Shown: positions 1-7,580 of the stretch, piece after piece | Layout: every line of letters starts with the position of its first letter | Position numbering within the stretch: the first letter of the stretch is position 1 | Assembly (NCBI GenBank): GCA_000023725.1 | Contig: CP001673.1 | Coordinates: forward strand, 878,342 to 942,341 | DNA length: 64,000 nucleotides | Reading direction: 5' to 3' | Source of the DNA: Flavobacteriaceae bacterium 3519-10 | GTDB taxonomy: Bacteria; Bacteroidota; Bacteroidia; Flavobacteriales; Weeksellaceae | The notes under the pieces: generated by a model | Told to the model about the DNA's origin: nothing | Seen by the model: only the letters and a program-made list of their open reading frames with translations | The model's database searches: none | Made by a program: the position numbers and the translations under genes

Positions 1-615
1 GACTGGTCTGATATATACAGTTTTTTAAAATCGAAACCGCGCAAAGGCGTGGTGCGGCGCACTACAAAAGAAACCGACGTTTTGGTTGAACTCAATCTAG
101 ATGGTTCGGGGAATTCTCAAATCCGTACCGGGCTTGCATTTTTTGATCACATGCTGGAGCAGATTGCACGGCACGGCAATTTTGATCTCAAGATTCTTGT
201 GAATGGTGATCTTCAGGTTGATGAGCATCACACCATCGAAGACACAGCGCTTGTATTGGGAAGCTGTTTCAAGCAGGCTTTGGGCATAAAGAAAGGGATC
301 GAAAGGTATGCTTTTCTTTTGCCGATGGACGATTGTCTGGCGCAGATTGCCATTGATTTCGGTGGCAGAAACTGGCTGGTATGGGACGTAGATTTCAAGC
401 GTGAGCGGATCGGTGACGTGCCTACTGAAATGTTTTATCATTTCTTTAAATCGTTTACCGACACGGCCGATTGCAATCTGAACATCGAATGCCGCGGCGA
501 TAACGAACATCACATGGTTGAATCTGTGTTCAAGGCTTTTGCTAAAGTTTTAAGAGATGCCGTAAAGGTTGGAGGCCAGAATTTTTCAATACCAAGCACC
601 AAAGGACAGTTATGA
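1..615 (+). CDS. hisB: Bifunctional histidinol-phosphatase / imidazoleglycerol-phosphate dehydratase HisB (5' end outside window)
   Basis: Histidine biosynthesis, cytoplasmic. The frame is open from base 1 and starts inside the linker (D-W-S-D-I-Y-S-F-L) that joins the N-terminal HAD phosphatase to the C-terminal dehydratase in bifunctional HisB. The phosphatase half is therefore inferred to lie upstream of the window. The visible part is a complete IGP dehydratase with the metal-binding motifs [12 protein letters not shown] and [14 protein letters not shown], a second His pair in DNEHHMVES, and the C-terminal STKG. It dehydrates imidazole glycerol phosphate to imidazole acetol phosphate. The stop overlaps the hisH start as ATGA, so translation is coupled. 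The GTG at 49 could be mistaken for the start, but homologous linker sequence continues upstream of it. Confidence 0.95.
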   Translation, partial: DWSDIYSFLKSKPRKGVVRRTTKETDVLVELNLDGSGNSQIRTGLAFFDHMLEQIARHGNFDLKILVNGDLQVDEHHTIEDTALVLGSCFKQALGIKKGIERYAFLLPMDDCLAQIAIDFGGRNWLVWDVDFKRERIGDVPTEMFYHFFKSFTDTADCNLNIECRGDNEHHMVESVFKAFAKVLRDAVKVGGQNFSIPSTKGQL

Positions 616-1196
616 TTGCAATTATAGATTATGCCGCGGGCAACGTGAGATCGGTGGAAAATGCGGTGCAGAAGCTTGGTTTTAATACGGTACTTACCGA
701 TGATGCTGAAACCATCCGCAAGGCAGAGAAAGTTATTTTCCCGGGCGTAGGCGAGGCTTCAACCGCCATGGAAAATTTAAAGAAAAAAGGTCTCGATGTT
801 TTGATTCCTACCTTGGTGCAGCCATTTCTGGGAATTTGCCTTGGACAACAACTGCTGTGTGCACACTCGGAGGAAGGAAATACCGCTGGTTTGGGAATTT
901 TTGACAGTTATGTTAAGAAGTTTCCGTCAGGATACACCGTTCCGCATATGGGTTGGAACAGCCTGAGCAAACGTCAAAGCCAACTTTTCAACGGAATAGG
1001 TGATGATGAAGATTTCTACTTTGTTCACAGTTATTATTGCACGTTGGGTACGGACACTTCATCGGTTTGCGATTATATCATCCCTTTCAGTGCGACACTG
1101 CAGAAAAATAATTTTTTCGGGACGCAGTTTCACCCTGAAAAATCCGGAGATGTGGGTTCAGCAGTGTTAAACAATTTTTTAAATATTCAATTATGA
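612..1196 (+). CDS. hisH: Imidazole glycerol phosphate synthase, glutamine amidotransferase subunit HisH
   Basis: Class I glutaminase subunit that feeds ammonia to HisF for IGP synthesis. The nucleophile is Cys76 in GICLGQQLL, and the His of FHPEKSG near the C terminus completes the triad with the following Glu. At 194 aa it has the family's usual length. It overlaps hisB and hisA by 4 nt each (ATGA), consistent with tight translational coupling in a flavobacterial his operon. The partner HisF is encoded one gene downstream. Confidence 0.96.
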   Translation: MIAIIDYAAGNVRSVENAVQKLGFNTVLTDDAETIRKAEKVIFPGVGEASTAMENLKKKGLDVLIPTLVQPFLGICLGQQLLCAHSEEGNTAGLGIFDSYVKKFPSGYTVPHMGWNSLSKRQSQLFNGIGDDEDFYFVHSYYCTLGTDTSSVCDYIIPFSATLQKNNFFGTQFHPEKSGDVGSAVLNNFLNIQL

Positions 1197-1900
1197 AAAT
1201 TATACCTGCAATAGACATCATTGACGGGAAATGCGTGCGACTTTCAGAAGGAGATTACGGTACACAGAAAATCTATGGTGATCCTTTGGAGATGGCGCGG
1301 GCATTTGAAGAAAGCGGAATTCAGTATCTACACCTTGTAGACCTCGATGGTGCAAAAGCCGGAAAAGTAATCAACCTGAAAACCATTGCGGCCGTTTGCC
1401 AAACAGGACTTATCGTTGATTTCGGCGGCGGCTTAAAGTCGCGGTATGATCTCGAACTTGTACTGAATGCGGGCGTTTCGAAGATTACCCTGGGCAGCAT
1501 TGCGGTAGAAAATCCGGCATTATGCCGTGAGTGGATTTCCGAATTCGGTGCCGAAAAATTCATCCTCGGAGCCGACTGTCTCAACCGGAAAATCAAAACC
1601 TCGGGCTGGCTTCAGGATTCGGATTTATATGTGATAGAATTGATCAGGTCTTTCGAGGATACCGGAATTCGCGAAGTAATCTGCACGGATATTTCGAAAG
1701 ACGGGATGCTTGCAGGCCCTTCGGTTGAACTCTACGCCGATATTCTGGAGAATACTCAGATCGGTCTGATCGCGAGTGGCGGAATTTCATCTGTTGAAGA
1801 TCTTTTGAATCTAAAAGAAATTGGTTGCAGCGGCGCAATTATCGGCAAAGCCATCTACGAAAATAGAATTTCGCTTAACGACCTAAAAGAATTTATTTAA
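1193..1900 (+). CDS. hisA: Phosphoribosylformimino-5-aminoimidazole carboxamide ribotide isomerase HisA
   Basis: TIM-barrel Amadori isomerase of histidine biosynthesis (ProFAR to PRFAR). The first strand reads IIPAIDIIDGKCVRL with the catalytic Asp, the second catalytic Asp sits in LGADC, and phosphate-binding glycines are seen in DFGGGLKS and IASGGISS. At 235 aa it has family length. It overlaps hisH by 4 nt, and hisF starts at the base after its stop. It is homologous to HisF next door, as expected from the ancient duplication. Confidence 0.96.
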   Translation: MKIIPAIDIIDGKCVRLSEGDYGTQKIYGDPLEMARAFEESGIQYLHLVDLDGAKAGKVINLKTIAAVCQTGLIVDFGGGLKSRYDLELVLNAGVSKITLGSIAVENPALCREWISEFGAEKFILGADCLNRKIKTSGWLQDSDLYVIELIRSFEDTGIREVICTDISKDGMLAGPSVELYADILENTQIGLIASGGISSVEDLLNLKEIGCSGAIIGKAIYENRISLNDLKEFI

Positions 1901-2653
1901 ATGTTAAAAAAACGAATAATACCGTGTCTCGACATCAAAGACGGAAAAACGGTAAAAGGGGTGCAGTTTGAAGGCCTGCGTTTTGCGGGAGACCCCATAG
2001 AACTTGCAAAAAAATATGTCGCTGACGGTGCTGATGAACTTGTATTTCTGGATATAACAGCGACGCTCGAAGGCAGAAAAACATTGGTGGAACTGGTTAG
2101 AAAGCTCAGCAAAGAAATCGATATACCCTTCACGATTGGAGGCGGAATATCCAGCGTTGAGGATGTCGAACTGCTTCTGCGCGCGGGCGCGGACAAGGTT
2201 TCAATTAATTCTGCAGCGGTGCGCCGTCCAAAACTTATCCGCGAATTAGCGCAGAACTTTGGCAGTCAGTGCGTTGTTGTGGCGGTCGACACGAAACAGA
2301 CGCCCGATGATGATTTTGTTTTTGTGAATGGCGGCAAGATTCAAACCGAATTAAAGACACTCGAATGGATACGCCAACTTACCGATCTTGGCGCGGGCGA
2401 AATTTTACTCACTTCGATGGATTACGACGGCACCAAAAGCGGCTTCGACCTGCGTATGCTGAACACTGTCACCGAAATTTCACCATTGCCCGTGATCGCT
2501 TCTGGCGGCGCGGGATCATTGCAGCATTTTTCGAGTCTTTTTTTGGAAACTAGAGTAAGCGGTGCTCTCGCGGCCAGCGTTTTCCACTTCAATGAAATTA
2601 ATATCAAAGACCTAAAGAGCAATCTTAAACTTAATAAAATACCTATCCGATGA
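1901..2653 (+). CDS. hisF: Imidazole glycerol phosphate synthase, cyclase subunit HisF
   Basis: Cyclase half of IGP synthase. It converts PRFAR plus HisH-delivered ammonia into IGP and AICAR, linking histidine and purine synthesis. The two catalytic Asp are in IIPCLDIKDGKTVKG (Asp11) and VVVAVDTK, and phosphate loops are seen in TIGGGISS and IASGGAGS. It has 250 aa, with an ATG directly after the hisA stop. Its own stop overlaps the hisIE start. Confidence 0.96.
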   Translation: MLKKRIIPCLDIKDGKTVKGVQFEGLRFAGDPIELAKKYVADGADELVFLDITATLEGRKTLVELVRKLSKEIDIPFTIGGGISSVEDVELLLRAGADKVSINSAAVRRPKLIRELAQNFGSQCVVVAVDTKQTPDDDFVFVNGGKIQTELKTLEWIRQLTDLGAGEILLTSMDYDGTKSGFDLRMLNTVTEISPLPVIASGGAGSLQHFSSLFLETRVSGALAASVFHFNEINIKDLKSNLKLNKIPIR

Positions 2654-3240
2654 CACTCGATTTTGACAAAAGCAACAGCCTGATCCCGGCCATCATTCAG
2701 GATTCGCTTACGCAGCAGGTTTTGATGCTGGGATACATGAATAAAGAAGCATTTCAACTGACCAAAGAAGATGGGCGTGTTCATTTTTTCAGCAGAACTA
2801 AGAACCGGATTTGGCTTAAAGGCGAAACCTCAGGAAATTTTCTTTATGTAAAAAGTATGCAGGAAGACTGCGATTCGGACGCCATACTCATTCAGGCCCA
2901 ACCGGCTGGAAATGTGTGTCATACCGGCAGTTTCAGCTGTTTTGGAACGAAAGCTTCGAAGGGATTTCTGTACGAATTAGAGCAGACCATTTCCCACAGG
3001 ATTGACCAAAAGGTTGCAGGTTCATATACTTATGATCTCTATACACGCGGCATCAATAAGATGGCTCAGAAAGTAGGCGAGGAGGCGGTGGAGCTGGTCA
3101 TTGAAGCGAAGGATAATAATGAGGATCTGTTTAAAAATGAAGCCGCCGATCTGTTGTATCATTTTTTAATTCTGCTGAAAGCCAAATCGGTTTCACTTGC
3201 GGATGTAGAAGAAGTTTTATTGGAACGGAACTCAAAATAA
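2650..3240 (+). CDS. hisI: Bifunctional phosphoribosyl-AMP cyclohydrolase / phosphoribosyl-ATP pyrophosphatase HisIE
   Basis: Carries out steps 2 and 3 of histidine synthesis. The N-terminal HisI domain (about residues 1-100) shows VLMLGYMNKEAF, SRTKNRIWLKGETSGN and the metal-binding EDCDSDAILIQ plus CHTGSFSCF. The C-terminal HisE domain (about 105-196) is an all-alpha NTP pyrophosphatase with KVGEEAVELVIEAK and a later EAADLLYH. Fusion of the two is usual in Bacteroidota. It is the last gene of the operon. The next gene is convergent 40 bp away, and I see no clear hairpin terminator in the gap. Confidence 0.96.
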   Translation: MTLDFDKSNSLIPAIIQDSLTQQVLMLGYMNKEAFQLTKEDGRVHFFSRTKNRIWLKGETSGNFLYVKSMQEDCDSDAILIQAQPAGNVCHTGSFSCFGTKASKGFLYELEQTISHRIDQKVAGSYTYDLYTRGINKMAQKVGEEAVELVIEAKDNNEDLFKNEAADLLYHFLILLKAKSVSLADVEEVLLERNSK

Positions 3241-3280
3241 AATATGATTTACGCTCAACATTGATTTGCTGGAACGATTT

Positions 3281-4435
3281 TTATCTTGCAATAATAATTT
3301 TCGAGGTAGCGAGTTGCCCGTCAAAATTCAGTGACGCAAAATATAGGCCTGACGGAAGGTGCGAAACGTTGATTTTCTTTACATTTTTGTTTCGGAGCAC
3401 AATTTTTCCACTTGTGTCCGCAAGTGATAACTCAAAACGGTCTTCGTTAGATTCAATATGTAAATAGTCGCTGGCAGGATTTGGGTAGACTCTGTAAGAT
3501 GAAATTCCGCTGTCGGACGTTGATAATATCACAGAATCTGCAACGGCAAAATGCTGAACCGCGCCTAAAGCGCCTTTAGCAACATTAAAAACAAACACCG
3601 GATCCATATTTACGTAGGTATCGCCGGATGTATGCGGCGTATTGCTTTCATTATATTCGTAAAGCCCTGTGATCACTTCGCCGTTCGATTGAAAAGGCAT
3701 ATAATCGGACCCATAAGCGTATGAGAGATTAGTTTGCAGCGGCGAATAAAGCCCCACGCAGGCCATTAGCTGCTGAGTGGCCGCAGCTGAAGCCGCGTTG
3801 TTTGTGGCGGGCGAATTATTGGTGTCCTGTTCGCACGTTACCGTATTGTTCACTTCACCTGCAACGCCACCGACCTGATCGATATTAAGCACCAACTTAA
3901 TTTTCATTTTCGGACTGGTGCTGTTTACCACGCTGCTCACATATTTCTGGCTTCCGAGCAAACCCTGTTCTTCGCCGGTGAAATTGATGAATTTCACTGA
4001 ATATTCGGTGGGTACATATTTAAGAATTCTTGCCATCTCAAGCAAAATCGCGGTTCCGCTGCCGTTATCGTTTACGCCCGGCCCGCCGATGGTGTCGTAA
4101 TGTCCGCAGACGATTACGAAGGTGTCGGGATACTTGGTGCCTGTTTTTGTAAGAATGAGGTTTTTGGTGGTATTTCCGTTGTATGTAAATGCGTTTTCAG
4201 AAAGCTGGTCTGCAGTGTAGCCAAAACTTAGATATTTGTTCTTGAGCCAGTTGAAGGTATTGTTGTTATTTGCGCTTCCGGTAGTTTTTACGCCAAAGGC
4301 TGCAAACTCCGTGAGGTAAGTATTGATATTGGTTTGCGCTATCTGGTTAACGCGGTTCTGGTACGCCTGTGTAAAGGTTTGAGCCGTAAAAAACAGCGAA
4401 AAAGTGAGCGAAGAAAGAAGTAAAAGCTTTTTCAT
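3281..4435 (-). CDS. Secreted M28-family zinc aminopeptidase with T9SS sorting domain
   Basis: Has a signal peptide (MKKLLLLSSLTFSLFFTAQ), an M28 catalytic domain and a Por-type C-terminal sorting domain. The co-catalytic zinc ligands are all visible: His112 (GHYDT), Asp123 (VNDNGSG), Glu156 of the catalytic pair in TGEEQGLLG, Asp186 (NIDQVGG) and His268 (TPHTSGDTY). The C terminus from about residue 312 (YRVYPNPASDYLHI) is the cleavable signal for type IX secretion and surface attachment. It probably releases N-terminal amino acids from peptides outside the cell. It is convergent with the his operon and functionally separate from its neighbours. Confidence 0.92.
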   Translation of the reverse strand: MKKLLLLSSLTFSLFFTAQTFTQAYQNRVNQIAQTNINTYLTEFAAFGVKTTGSANNNNTFNWLKNKYLSFGYTADQLSENAFTYNGNTTKNLILTKTGTKYPDTFVIVCGHYDTIGGPGVNDNGSGTAILLEMARILKYVPTEYSVKFINFTGEEQGLLGSQKYVSSVVNSTSPKMKIKLVLNIDQVGGVAGEVNNTVTCEQDTNNSPATNNAASAAATQQLMACVGLYSPLQTNLSYAYGSDYMPFQSNGEVITGLYEYNESNTPHTSGDTYVNMDPVFVFNVAKGALGAVQHFAVADSVILSTSDSGISSYRVYPNPASDYLHIESNEDRFELSLADTSGKIVLRNKNVKKINVSHLPSGLYFASLNFDGQLATSKIIIAR

Positions 4436-4463
4436 TTTTTAATGGAAGTTGGGCAAAACTAAT

Positions 4464-4494
4464 AAAAAAATCCCACACAAAATTTGCATGGGAT
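4464..4494 (-). terminator. Rho-independent terminator after rplT
   Basis: Read on the minus strand, ATCCCATGC and GTGTGGGAT form a stem (with one G.T) followed by seven T. It sits 28 bp past the rplT stop and ends the rpmI-rplT transcript. Confidence 0.8.
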
Positions 4495-4521
4495 TAATGA
4501 TTGATAACAAAAATTTTACAT

Positions 4522-4866
4522 TTATTTAACTTGATCTACAACTGCTTTGAAAGCTTCCGGATGATTCATTGCTAAATCCGCTAAAACCTTTCTGTTCAGT
4601 TCGATGTTGTTGCTTTTCAGAGCGCCCATAAACTGGGAGTAAGTCATTCCATGTTCTCTTGCACCTGCGTTGATACGCATGATCCAAAGGCTTCTGAAAC
4701 TTCTTTTCTTCTCTTTTCTACCGCGGTAAGCATATTGCATTGCTTTTTGCACGGCGTTTTTGGCTACTGTCCAAACATTTTTTCTTCTACCGAAAAAACC
4801 TTTAGCCAGCTTCATTACTTTTTTTCTGCGGGCTCTAGAGGCTACCGCATTTACTGATCTTGGCAT
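4522..4866 (-). CDS. rplT: 50S ribosomal protein L20
   Basis: Binds 23S rRNA early in large-subunit assembly. It has the highly basic N terminus ([19 protein letters not shown]), the conserved KGFFGRRKN and the C-terminal [12 protein letters not shown]. At 114 aa it has standard length. It follows rpmI by about 117 bp on the same strand. In many bacteria L20 autoregulates the infC-rpmI-rplT operon by binding its leader. Here infC is physically separated, so any such control would act only on the rpmI-rplT message. Confidence 0.97.
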   Translation of the reverse strand: MPRSVNAVASRARRKKVMKLAKGFFGRRKNVWTVAKNAVQKAMQYAYRGRKEKKRSFRSLWIMRINAGAREHGMTYSQFMGALKSNNIELNRKVLADLAMNHPEAFKAVVDQVK

Positions 4867-4983
4867 AATTAAATTTGTTTTTTTTGAAAAGGGCGTCTGC
4901 CGCGGCAGATCTTAGGGGCACCGTTTCAGGGTTAAATTTTTCTGAATTTTTTCAATTCTTATAAACCGGTTGATTTATAAAAA

Positions 4984-5181
4984 CTATCTTAAAGCTAATT
5001 GACGTAGAACGCTTTTTTTGTCCACCTCTGCAACGTAAGAAGTCTGCGTAAGATTTCTCTTCTGCTTCGTTTCTTTCTTGGTCAGAATGTGGCTTTTGAA
5101 AGCACCTTTTCTTTTAATCTTCCCGGTTCCGGTAAGCTTAAAACGCTTCTTAGCACCTGATTTAGTTTTTAATTTTGGCAT
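4984..5181 (-). CDS. rpmI: 50S ribosomal protein L35
   Basis: Small basic large-subunit protein of 65 aa with the family signature [20 protein letters not shown] and the C-terminal Lys/Arg-rich stretch. It lies upstream of rplT in the usual order, but its normal upstream partner infC is 1.8 kb away, beyond an inserted P63C gene and repeats. A good promoter -7 element lies about 90 bp upstream at 5268-5275. Confidence 0.96.
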   Translation of the reverse strand: MPKLKTKSGAKKRFKLTGTGKIKRKGAFKSHILTKKETKQKRNLTQTSYVAEVDKKSVLRQLALR

Positions 5182-5267
5182 TTTGCTTAATTTTATCTGT
5201 TTGTTATCAATCTCGTGGTCATCTGAAGTGTTAGGCTTATGAAGGCATTACACATTTTTTCAGACTG

Positions 5268-5275
5268 CAAAAGTA
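5268..5275 (-). promoter_or_regulatory. Bacteroidota -7 element for rpmI-rplT
   Basis: On the minus strand the sequence TACTTTTG matches TAnnTTTG, with about 85 nt of leader before the rpmI ATG. The -33 region is weak. It fits rpmI-rplT having its own promoter, as needed given its separation from infC. Confidence 0.5.
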
Positions 5276-5324
5276 CAACAATAACTTGTAATGAGAAAGC
5301 AGAATTGCGGATTATGCCTAAGAA

Positions 5325-5483
5325 TTTGGGCGTGTCGTGCGCCAGTTATGATTTAGGGCGCGGCCGAAGGCCGCGCCCTGAATCATAACTGGCTTCCGTC
5401 GGGCTCTACACTCATACTCCTTGGTGCAGCTCGCCTTCCGGCAAACCGCGCCTGCGGGGTAACCGCTGCGATCCCTCACGCGG
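5325..5483 (-). repeat. Dispersed structured intergenic repeat, copy A
   Basis: Same family as the copy at 28886-29046. On the minus strand it runs from GCGTGAGGGATCGCAGCGG through AGCCCGACGG to GACACGCCCAAAT. The part between AGCCCGAC and the far edge is a near-perfect 25-bp hairpin (5341-5365 with 5369-5393, one T.G pair) with a GAA loop. The first stem (about 5410-5465) is poorly paired in this copy. There is no coding potential. Together with the plain sequence at 5484-5600, it fills the gap between rpmI and the P63C gene. Confidence 0.75.
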
Positions 5484-5618
5484 AAATTGTTTAGTTGAGA
5501 ACCATGTAATGTTGAATTTGATGTTATGTCTCTTCAGGAATTCATTACTTTAAAAACAGCAATCTCCATACTTTTTTTTTGCAATTGTAATTTTTTTTTG
5601 TAAAAAGCACAAGATAAA

Positions 5619-5650
5619 TTTGCGTAGTAAAGGTCATGTGACTATATTTG
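5619..5650 (+). promoter_or_regulatory. Promoter of the P63C-domain gene
   Basis: TTTG at 5619-5622, a 20-nt spacer and TATATTTG at 5643-5650 match the Bacteroidota sigma-A consensus. The ATG is 29 nt downstream of the -7 box. The -7 box lies inside the loop of the inverted repeat at 5632-5663. Another TAnnTTTG (5615-5622) overlaps the -33 element but has no well-spaced -33 of its own. Confidence 0.7.
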
Positions 5651-5663
5651 TGGTCACATGACC
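5632..5663. promoter_or_regulatory. Perfect 11-bp inverted repeat around the -7 box (probable operator)
   Basis: GGTCATGTGAC (5632-5642) and GTCACATGACC (5653-5663) are exact reverse complements separated by 10 bp, which contain the -7 box TATATTTG. The arm-centre spacing is 21 bp, two helical turns, as expected for a dimeric repressor. There is no T-tract, so a terminator is unlikely. The binding protein is unknown. Confidence 0.7.
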
Positions 5664-5678
5664 AACTAAATAAATATA

Positions 5679-6563
5679 ATGGAAATTCATCACGCAAGTC
5701 ACCGAGGCTATTTAAAAATTGGAACTGAGGAAATTGGAATTGTCGAAATTCCCTGTGCGGTTCTCGAAAATAAAAAAAGAATTATTTCACAAACAGGTTT
5801 ATTTGCAGCTTTTAATAGACCAAGAAAAGGAGAAAAAAGACAAGAGGGATTACCTTCAATCATCGGAGCCAAAAATCTTGTTGAATTTGTTAATGATGAC
5901 GTTTTGGAAAGAATACAACCGATTCATTATTATCATTCTAATGGTTTAACAGCTGTCGGATATGATGCTGAGCTAATTCCGTTAGTATGTGAATTATATT
6001 TAGACGCAGAAGAAAAAGGAGTTATCATTTCATCTCAAGAAAAAATCGTAAAGCAGGCGAAGATAATAATTCGTTCCCTAGCAAAAGTTGGTATAAATGC
6101 TCTAATTGATGAAGCAACCGGTTATCAATATGATAGAGAGAAAGATGAATTACAAAAATTACTTTCGAAATATATTCAAGAAGATTACTTAAAATGGCAG
6201 TCAAGGTTTCCGAGAAAATTTTATCAAGAAGCTTTTCGGCTATTTCATTGGAAATATGATCCTTTCTCGTTAAAGAGGCCGGGGTATTTAGGTAAGTTCA
6301 CGAACGAATTTGTGTATAACGAGTTACCTAAGGGTGCGCTTGAAAAATTAAGAGATTTAAATCCAAAAAATGGAAAAGGTAACAGAAGTAGACGTCATCA
6401 TCAACATTTAACTGAGGAAATTGGAATTCCGCATCTGGATAAACATTTAATGAGATTAATAACGGTAATGGAGCTATCTGATAATATGACTGATTTTAAA
6501 ACAAAATTTGGTAAAGTATTCAACAAACCTATTCAGACGCAAATAGATTTTGAAGAAATGTAA
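5679..6563 (+). CDS. P63C-domain protein (phage/mobile-element type)
   Basis: 294 aa. The C-terminal two thirds match my memory of the P63C domain first named from phage proteins: VGINALIDEATGYQYDR, KWQSRFPRKFYQEAFRLFHW, RPGYLGKFTNEFVYNELPKG, and HHQHLTEEIGIPHLDKHL. The N-terminal part (ISQTGLFAAFNRPRKG, LPSIIGAKNL, VGYDAELIPLVCELYLDA) is usual for stand-alone members. The molecular function is not established. The family turns up in phages and genomic islands. The gene is AT-rich compared with its neighbours, points opposite to the surrounding ribosomal genes, and has its own promoter and palindromic operator. I infer recent acquisition into the infC-rpmI gap. I see no integrase or other phage gene beside it. 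Confidence 0.8.
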   Translation: MEIHHASHRGYLKIGTEEIGIVEIPCAVLENKKRIISQTGLFAAFNRPRKGEKRQEGLPSIIGAKNLVEFVNDDVLERIQPIHYYHSNGLTAVGYDAELIPLVCELYLDAEEKGVIISSQEKIVKQAKIIIRSLAKVGINALIDEATGYQYDREKDELQKLLSKYIQEDYLKWQSRFPRKFYQEAFRLFHWKYDPFSLKRPGYLGKFTNEFVYNELPKGALEKLRDLNPKNGKGNRSRRHHQHLTEEIGIPHLDKHLMRLITVMELSDNMTDFKTKFGKVFNKPIQTQIDFEEM

Positions 6564-6591
6564 AAACTCAGGTAAAAGTTCGCCAAAAAAA

Positions 6592-6610
6592 AGAGACTCC
6601 AAAAGTCTCT
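6592..6610 (+). terminator. Hairpin after P63C gene (terminator copy 1 of 3)
   Basis: AGAGAC and GTCTCT pair across a short loop, preceded by an A-run and followed by a T-rich stretch, 29 bp past the stop. It is the first of three near-identical hairpins (others near 6712-6740 and 6912-6943). It could act in either direction. Confidence 0.6.
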
Positions 6611-6818
6611 TATATTTTGTAGATTTCAAAGCTTGACAAGGTTAGTTCTATCGACCTTTTCGAACCTGCCAAACCCACCACATTTCGTAATAACCGCCCA
6701 TTTCAACCACAAAAAAAGAGACTCCAAAAAGTCTCTTTATTATTTTGCAGATTTCAAATCTTCAAATTATCTCATTTTCAAATTGAAACTTATTTCGCCG
6801 GTTTCTTCTGGCTCATTG

Positions 6819-6852
6819 AACCTTGTCAAGGTTCAAAACCTTGACAAGGTTA
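6819..6852. repeat. REP-like double palindrome
   Basis: AACCTTGTCAAGGTT, then a short CAA spacer, then AACCTTGACAAGGTT. These are two 15-bp palindromes that differ at the centre base. Half-copies occur at 6633-6643. The pattern resembles short palindromic repeats that I recall as common in Chryseobacterium-group genomes. Confidence 0.6.
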
Positions 6853-6911
6853 ATCGACCGCTTCGACCCTTCCAAACCCACCACATTTCACAATCACCGC
6901 CGATTTTAACC

Positions 6912-6943
6912 ACAAAAAAAGAGACTTTAAAAAGTCTCTTTTT
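6912..6943 (-). terminator. Rho-independent terminator after infC
   Basis: AAAAAGAGACTTT and AAAGTCTCTTTTTT form a strong A/T-flanked stem about 50 bp past the infC stop. It is the terminator copy belonging to unit 2 of the tandem repeat. The symmetric A and T tracts would let it work in both directions. Confidence 0.75.
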
Positions 6944-6992
6944 TATTTTGAAAATTTCAAATCTTCAAATTATTTCATTTTCAGATTGAAAA

Positions 6993-7556
6993 TTATTTCG
7001 CCGGTTTCTTCGGGCTCATCATCATAATCATTCTCTTACCTTCAAGTTTTGGCAACTGATCAACTTTTCCAACGTGCTCCAGTTCCTGGGCCAGTTTTAA
7101 AAGAAGGATTTCTCCCTGGTCTTTAAAGATGATTGAACGGCCTTTGAAGAAAACATAAGTCTTGAGCTTTGAACCTTCTTCAAGAAATTTCTCAGCATGT
7201 TTTTTCTTGAACTCGTAATCGTGATCATCGGTTTGTGGACCAAAACGGATCTCTTTTACCACAACTTTCACCTGCTTGGCTTTAAGTTCTTTGGTTTTTT
7301 TCTTCTGCTCGTAAAGGAATTTCTTATAATCAAGAATTCTGGAGATATAAGGCTCAGCCTTGTCCGAGATGACCACAAGGTCAAGCTCCTGATCTTTGGC
7401 AATTTCCAGTGCTTTGGAAAGTGGGTAGACGCCGGGTTCTACGTTATCGCCGACCAAACGTACTTCCTTTGCACGGATCTTTTCGTTAATCTGGTGCAAA
7501 TCTTCCTGTACGCGTCTCTGTGGACCTCGGCCTCGGTAGTTAAATTTCTGTGCTAT
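6993..7556 (-). CDS. infC: Translation initiation factor IF-3, probable AUA start
   Basis: Binds the 30S subunit and checks start-codon pairing. The body matches IF-3: [53 protein letters not shown] and the C-terminal [15 protein letters not shown]. The conserved basic N-terminal stretch [19 protein letters not shown] is in frame, but no ATG, GTG or TTG precedes it back to the stop at 7581. The only near-cognate codon is ATA at 7554-7556, so I place the start there (187 aa). A TTG at 7499 would remove this stretch. Non-AUG starts (usually AUU) are known for infC and underlie autoregulation. The usual PPVCKI(M)DYGK segment reads [12 protein letters not shown] here. It lies 24 bp after thrS, probably co-transcribed with it. 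Confidence 0.9.
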   Translation of the reverse strand: MAQKFNYRGRGPQRRVQEDLHQINEKIRAKEVRLVGDNVEPGVYPLSKALEIAKDQELDLVVISDKAEPYISRILDYKKFLYEQKKKTKELKAKQVKVVVKEIRFGPQTDDHDYEFKKKHAEKFLEEGSKLKTYVFFKGRSIIFKDQGEILLLKLAQELEHVGKVDQLPKLEGKRMIMMMSPKKPAK

Positions 7557-7580
7557 GGTGTTTAATTTTAATGTTAATTC

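Larger units (their letters stand above)
6633..7021. repeat. Tandem duplication of the infC 3' end and terminator (208-bp period)
   Basis: TTGACAAGGTTA at 6633 recurs at 6841. Unit 1 (6633-6840) and unit 2 (6841 onward) align throughout: the CCAAACCCACCACATTTC block, the AAAAAGAGACT/AGTCTCTTT hairpin, the ATTTCAAATCTTCAAATTAT block, and TTATTTCGCCGGTTTCTTC. In unit 2 that last block is the real infC stop and last codons (6993 on). In unit 1 it is a copy (6790-6817) that would encode MSQKKPAK-stop on the minus strand. A shorter third fragment lies at 6585-6632. This explains most of the 429-bp gap between the P63C gene and infC. Confidence 0.85.

Noticed and set aside
5341-5393. Long GC-rich hairpin as a strong terminator
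   Set aside because: No T-tract follows, it is too far from any gene end, and it belongs to the dispersed repeat family.
6585-6945. Three similar hairpins as a CRISPR array
   Set aside because: Only three copies, 208-bp spacing with homologous spacers and no cas genes; a tandem duplication explains it.
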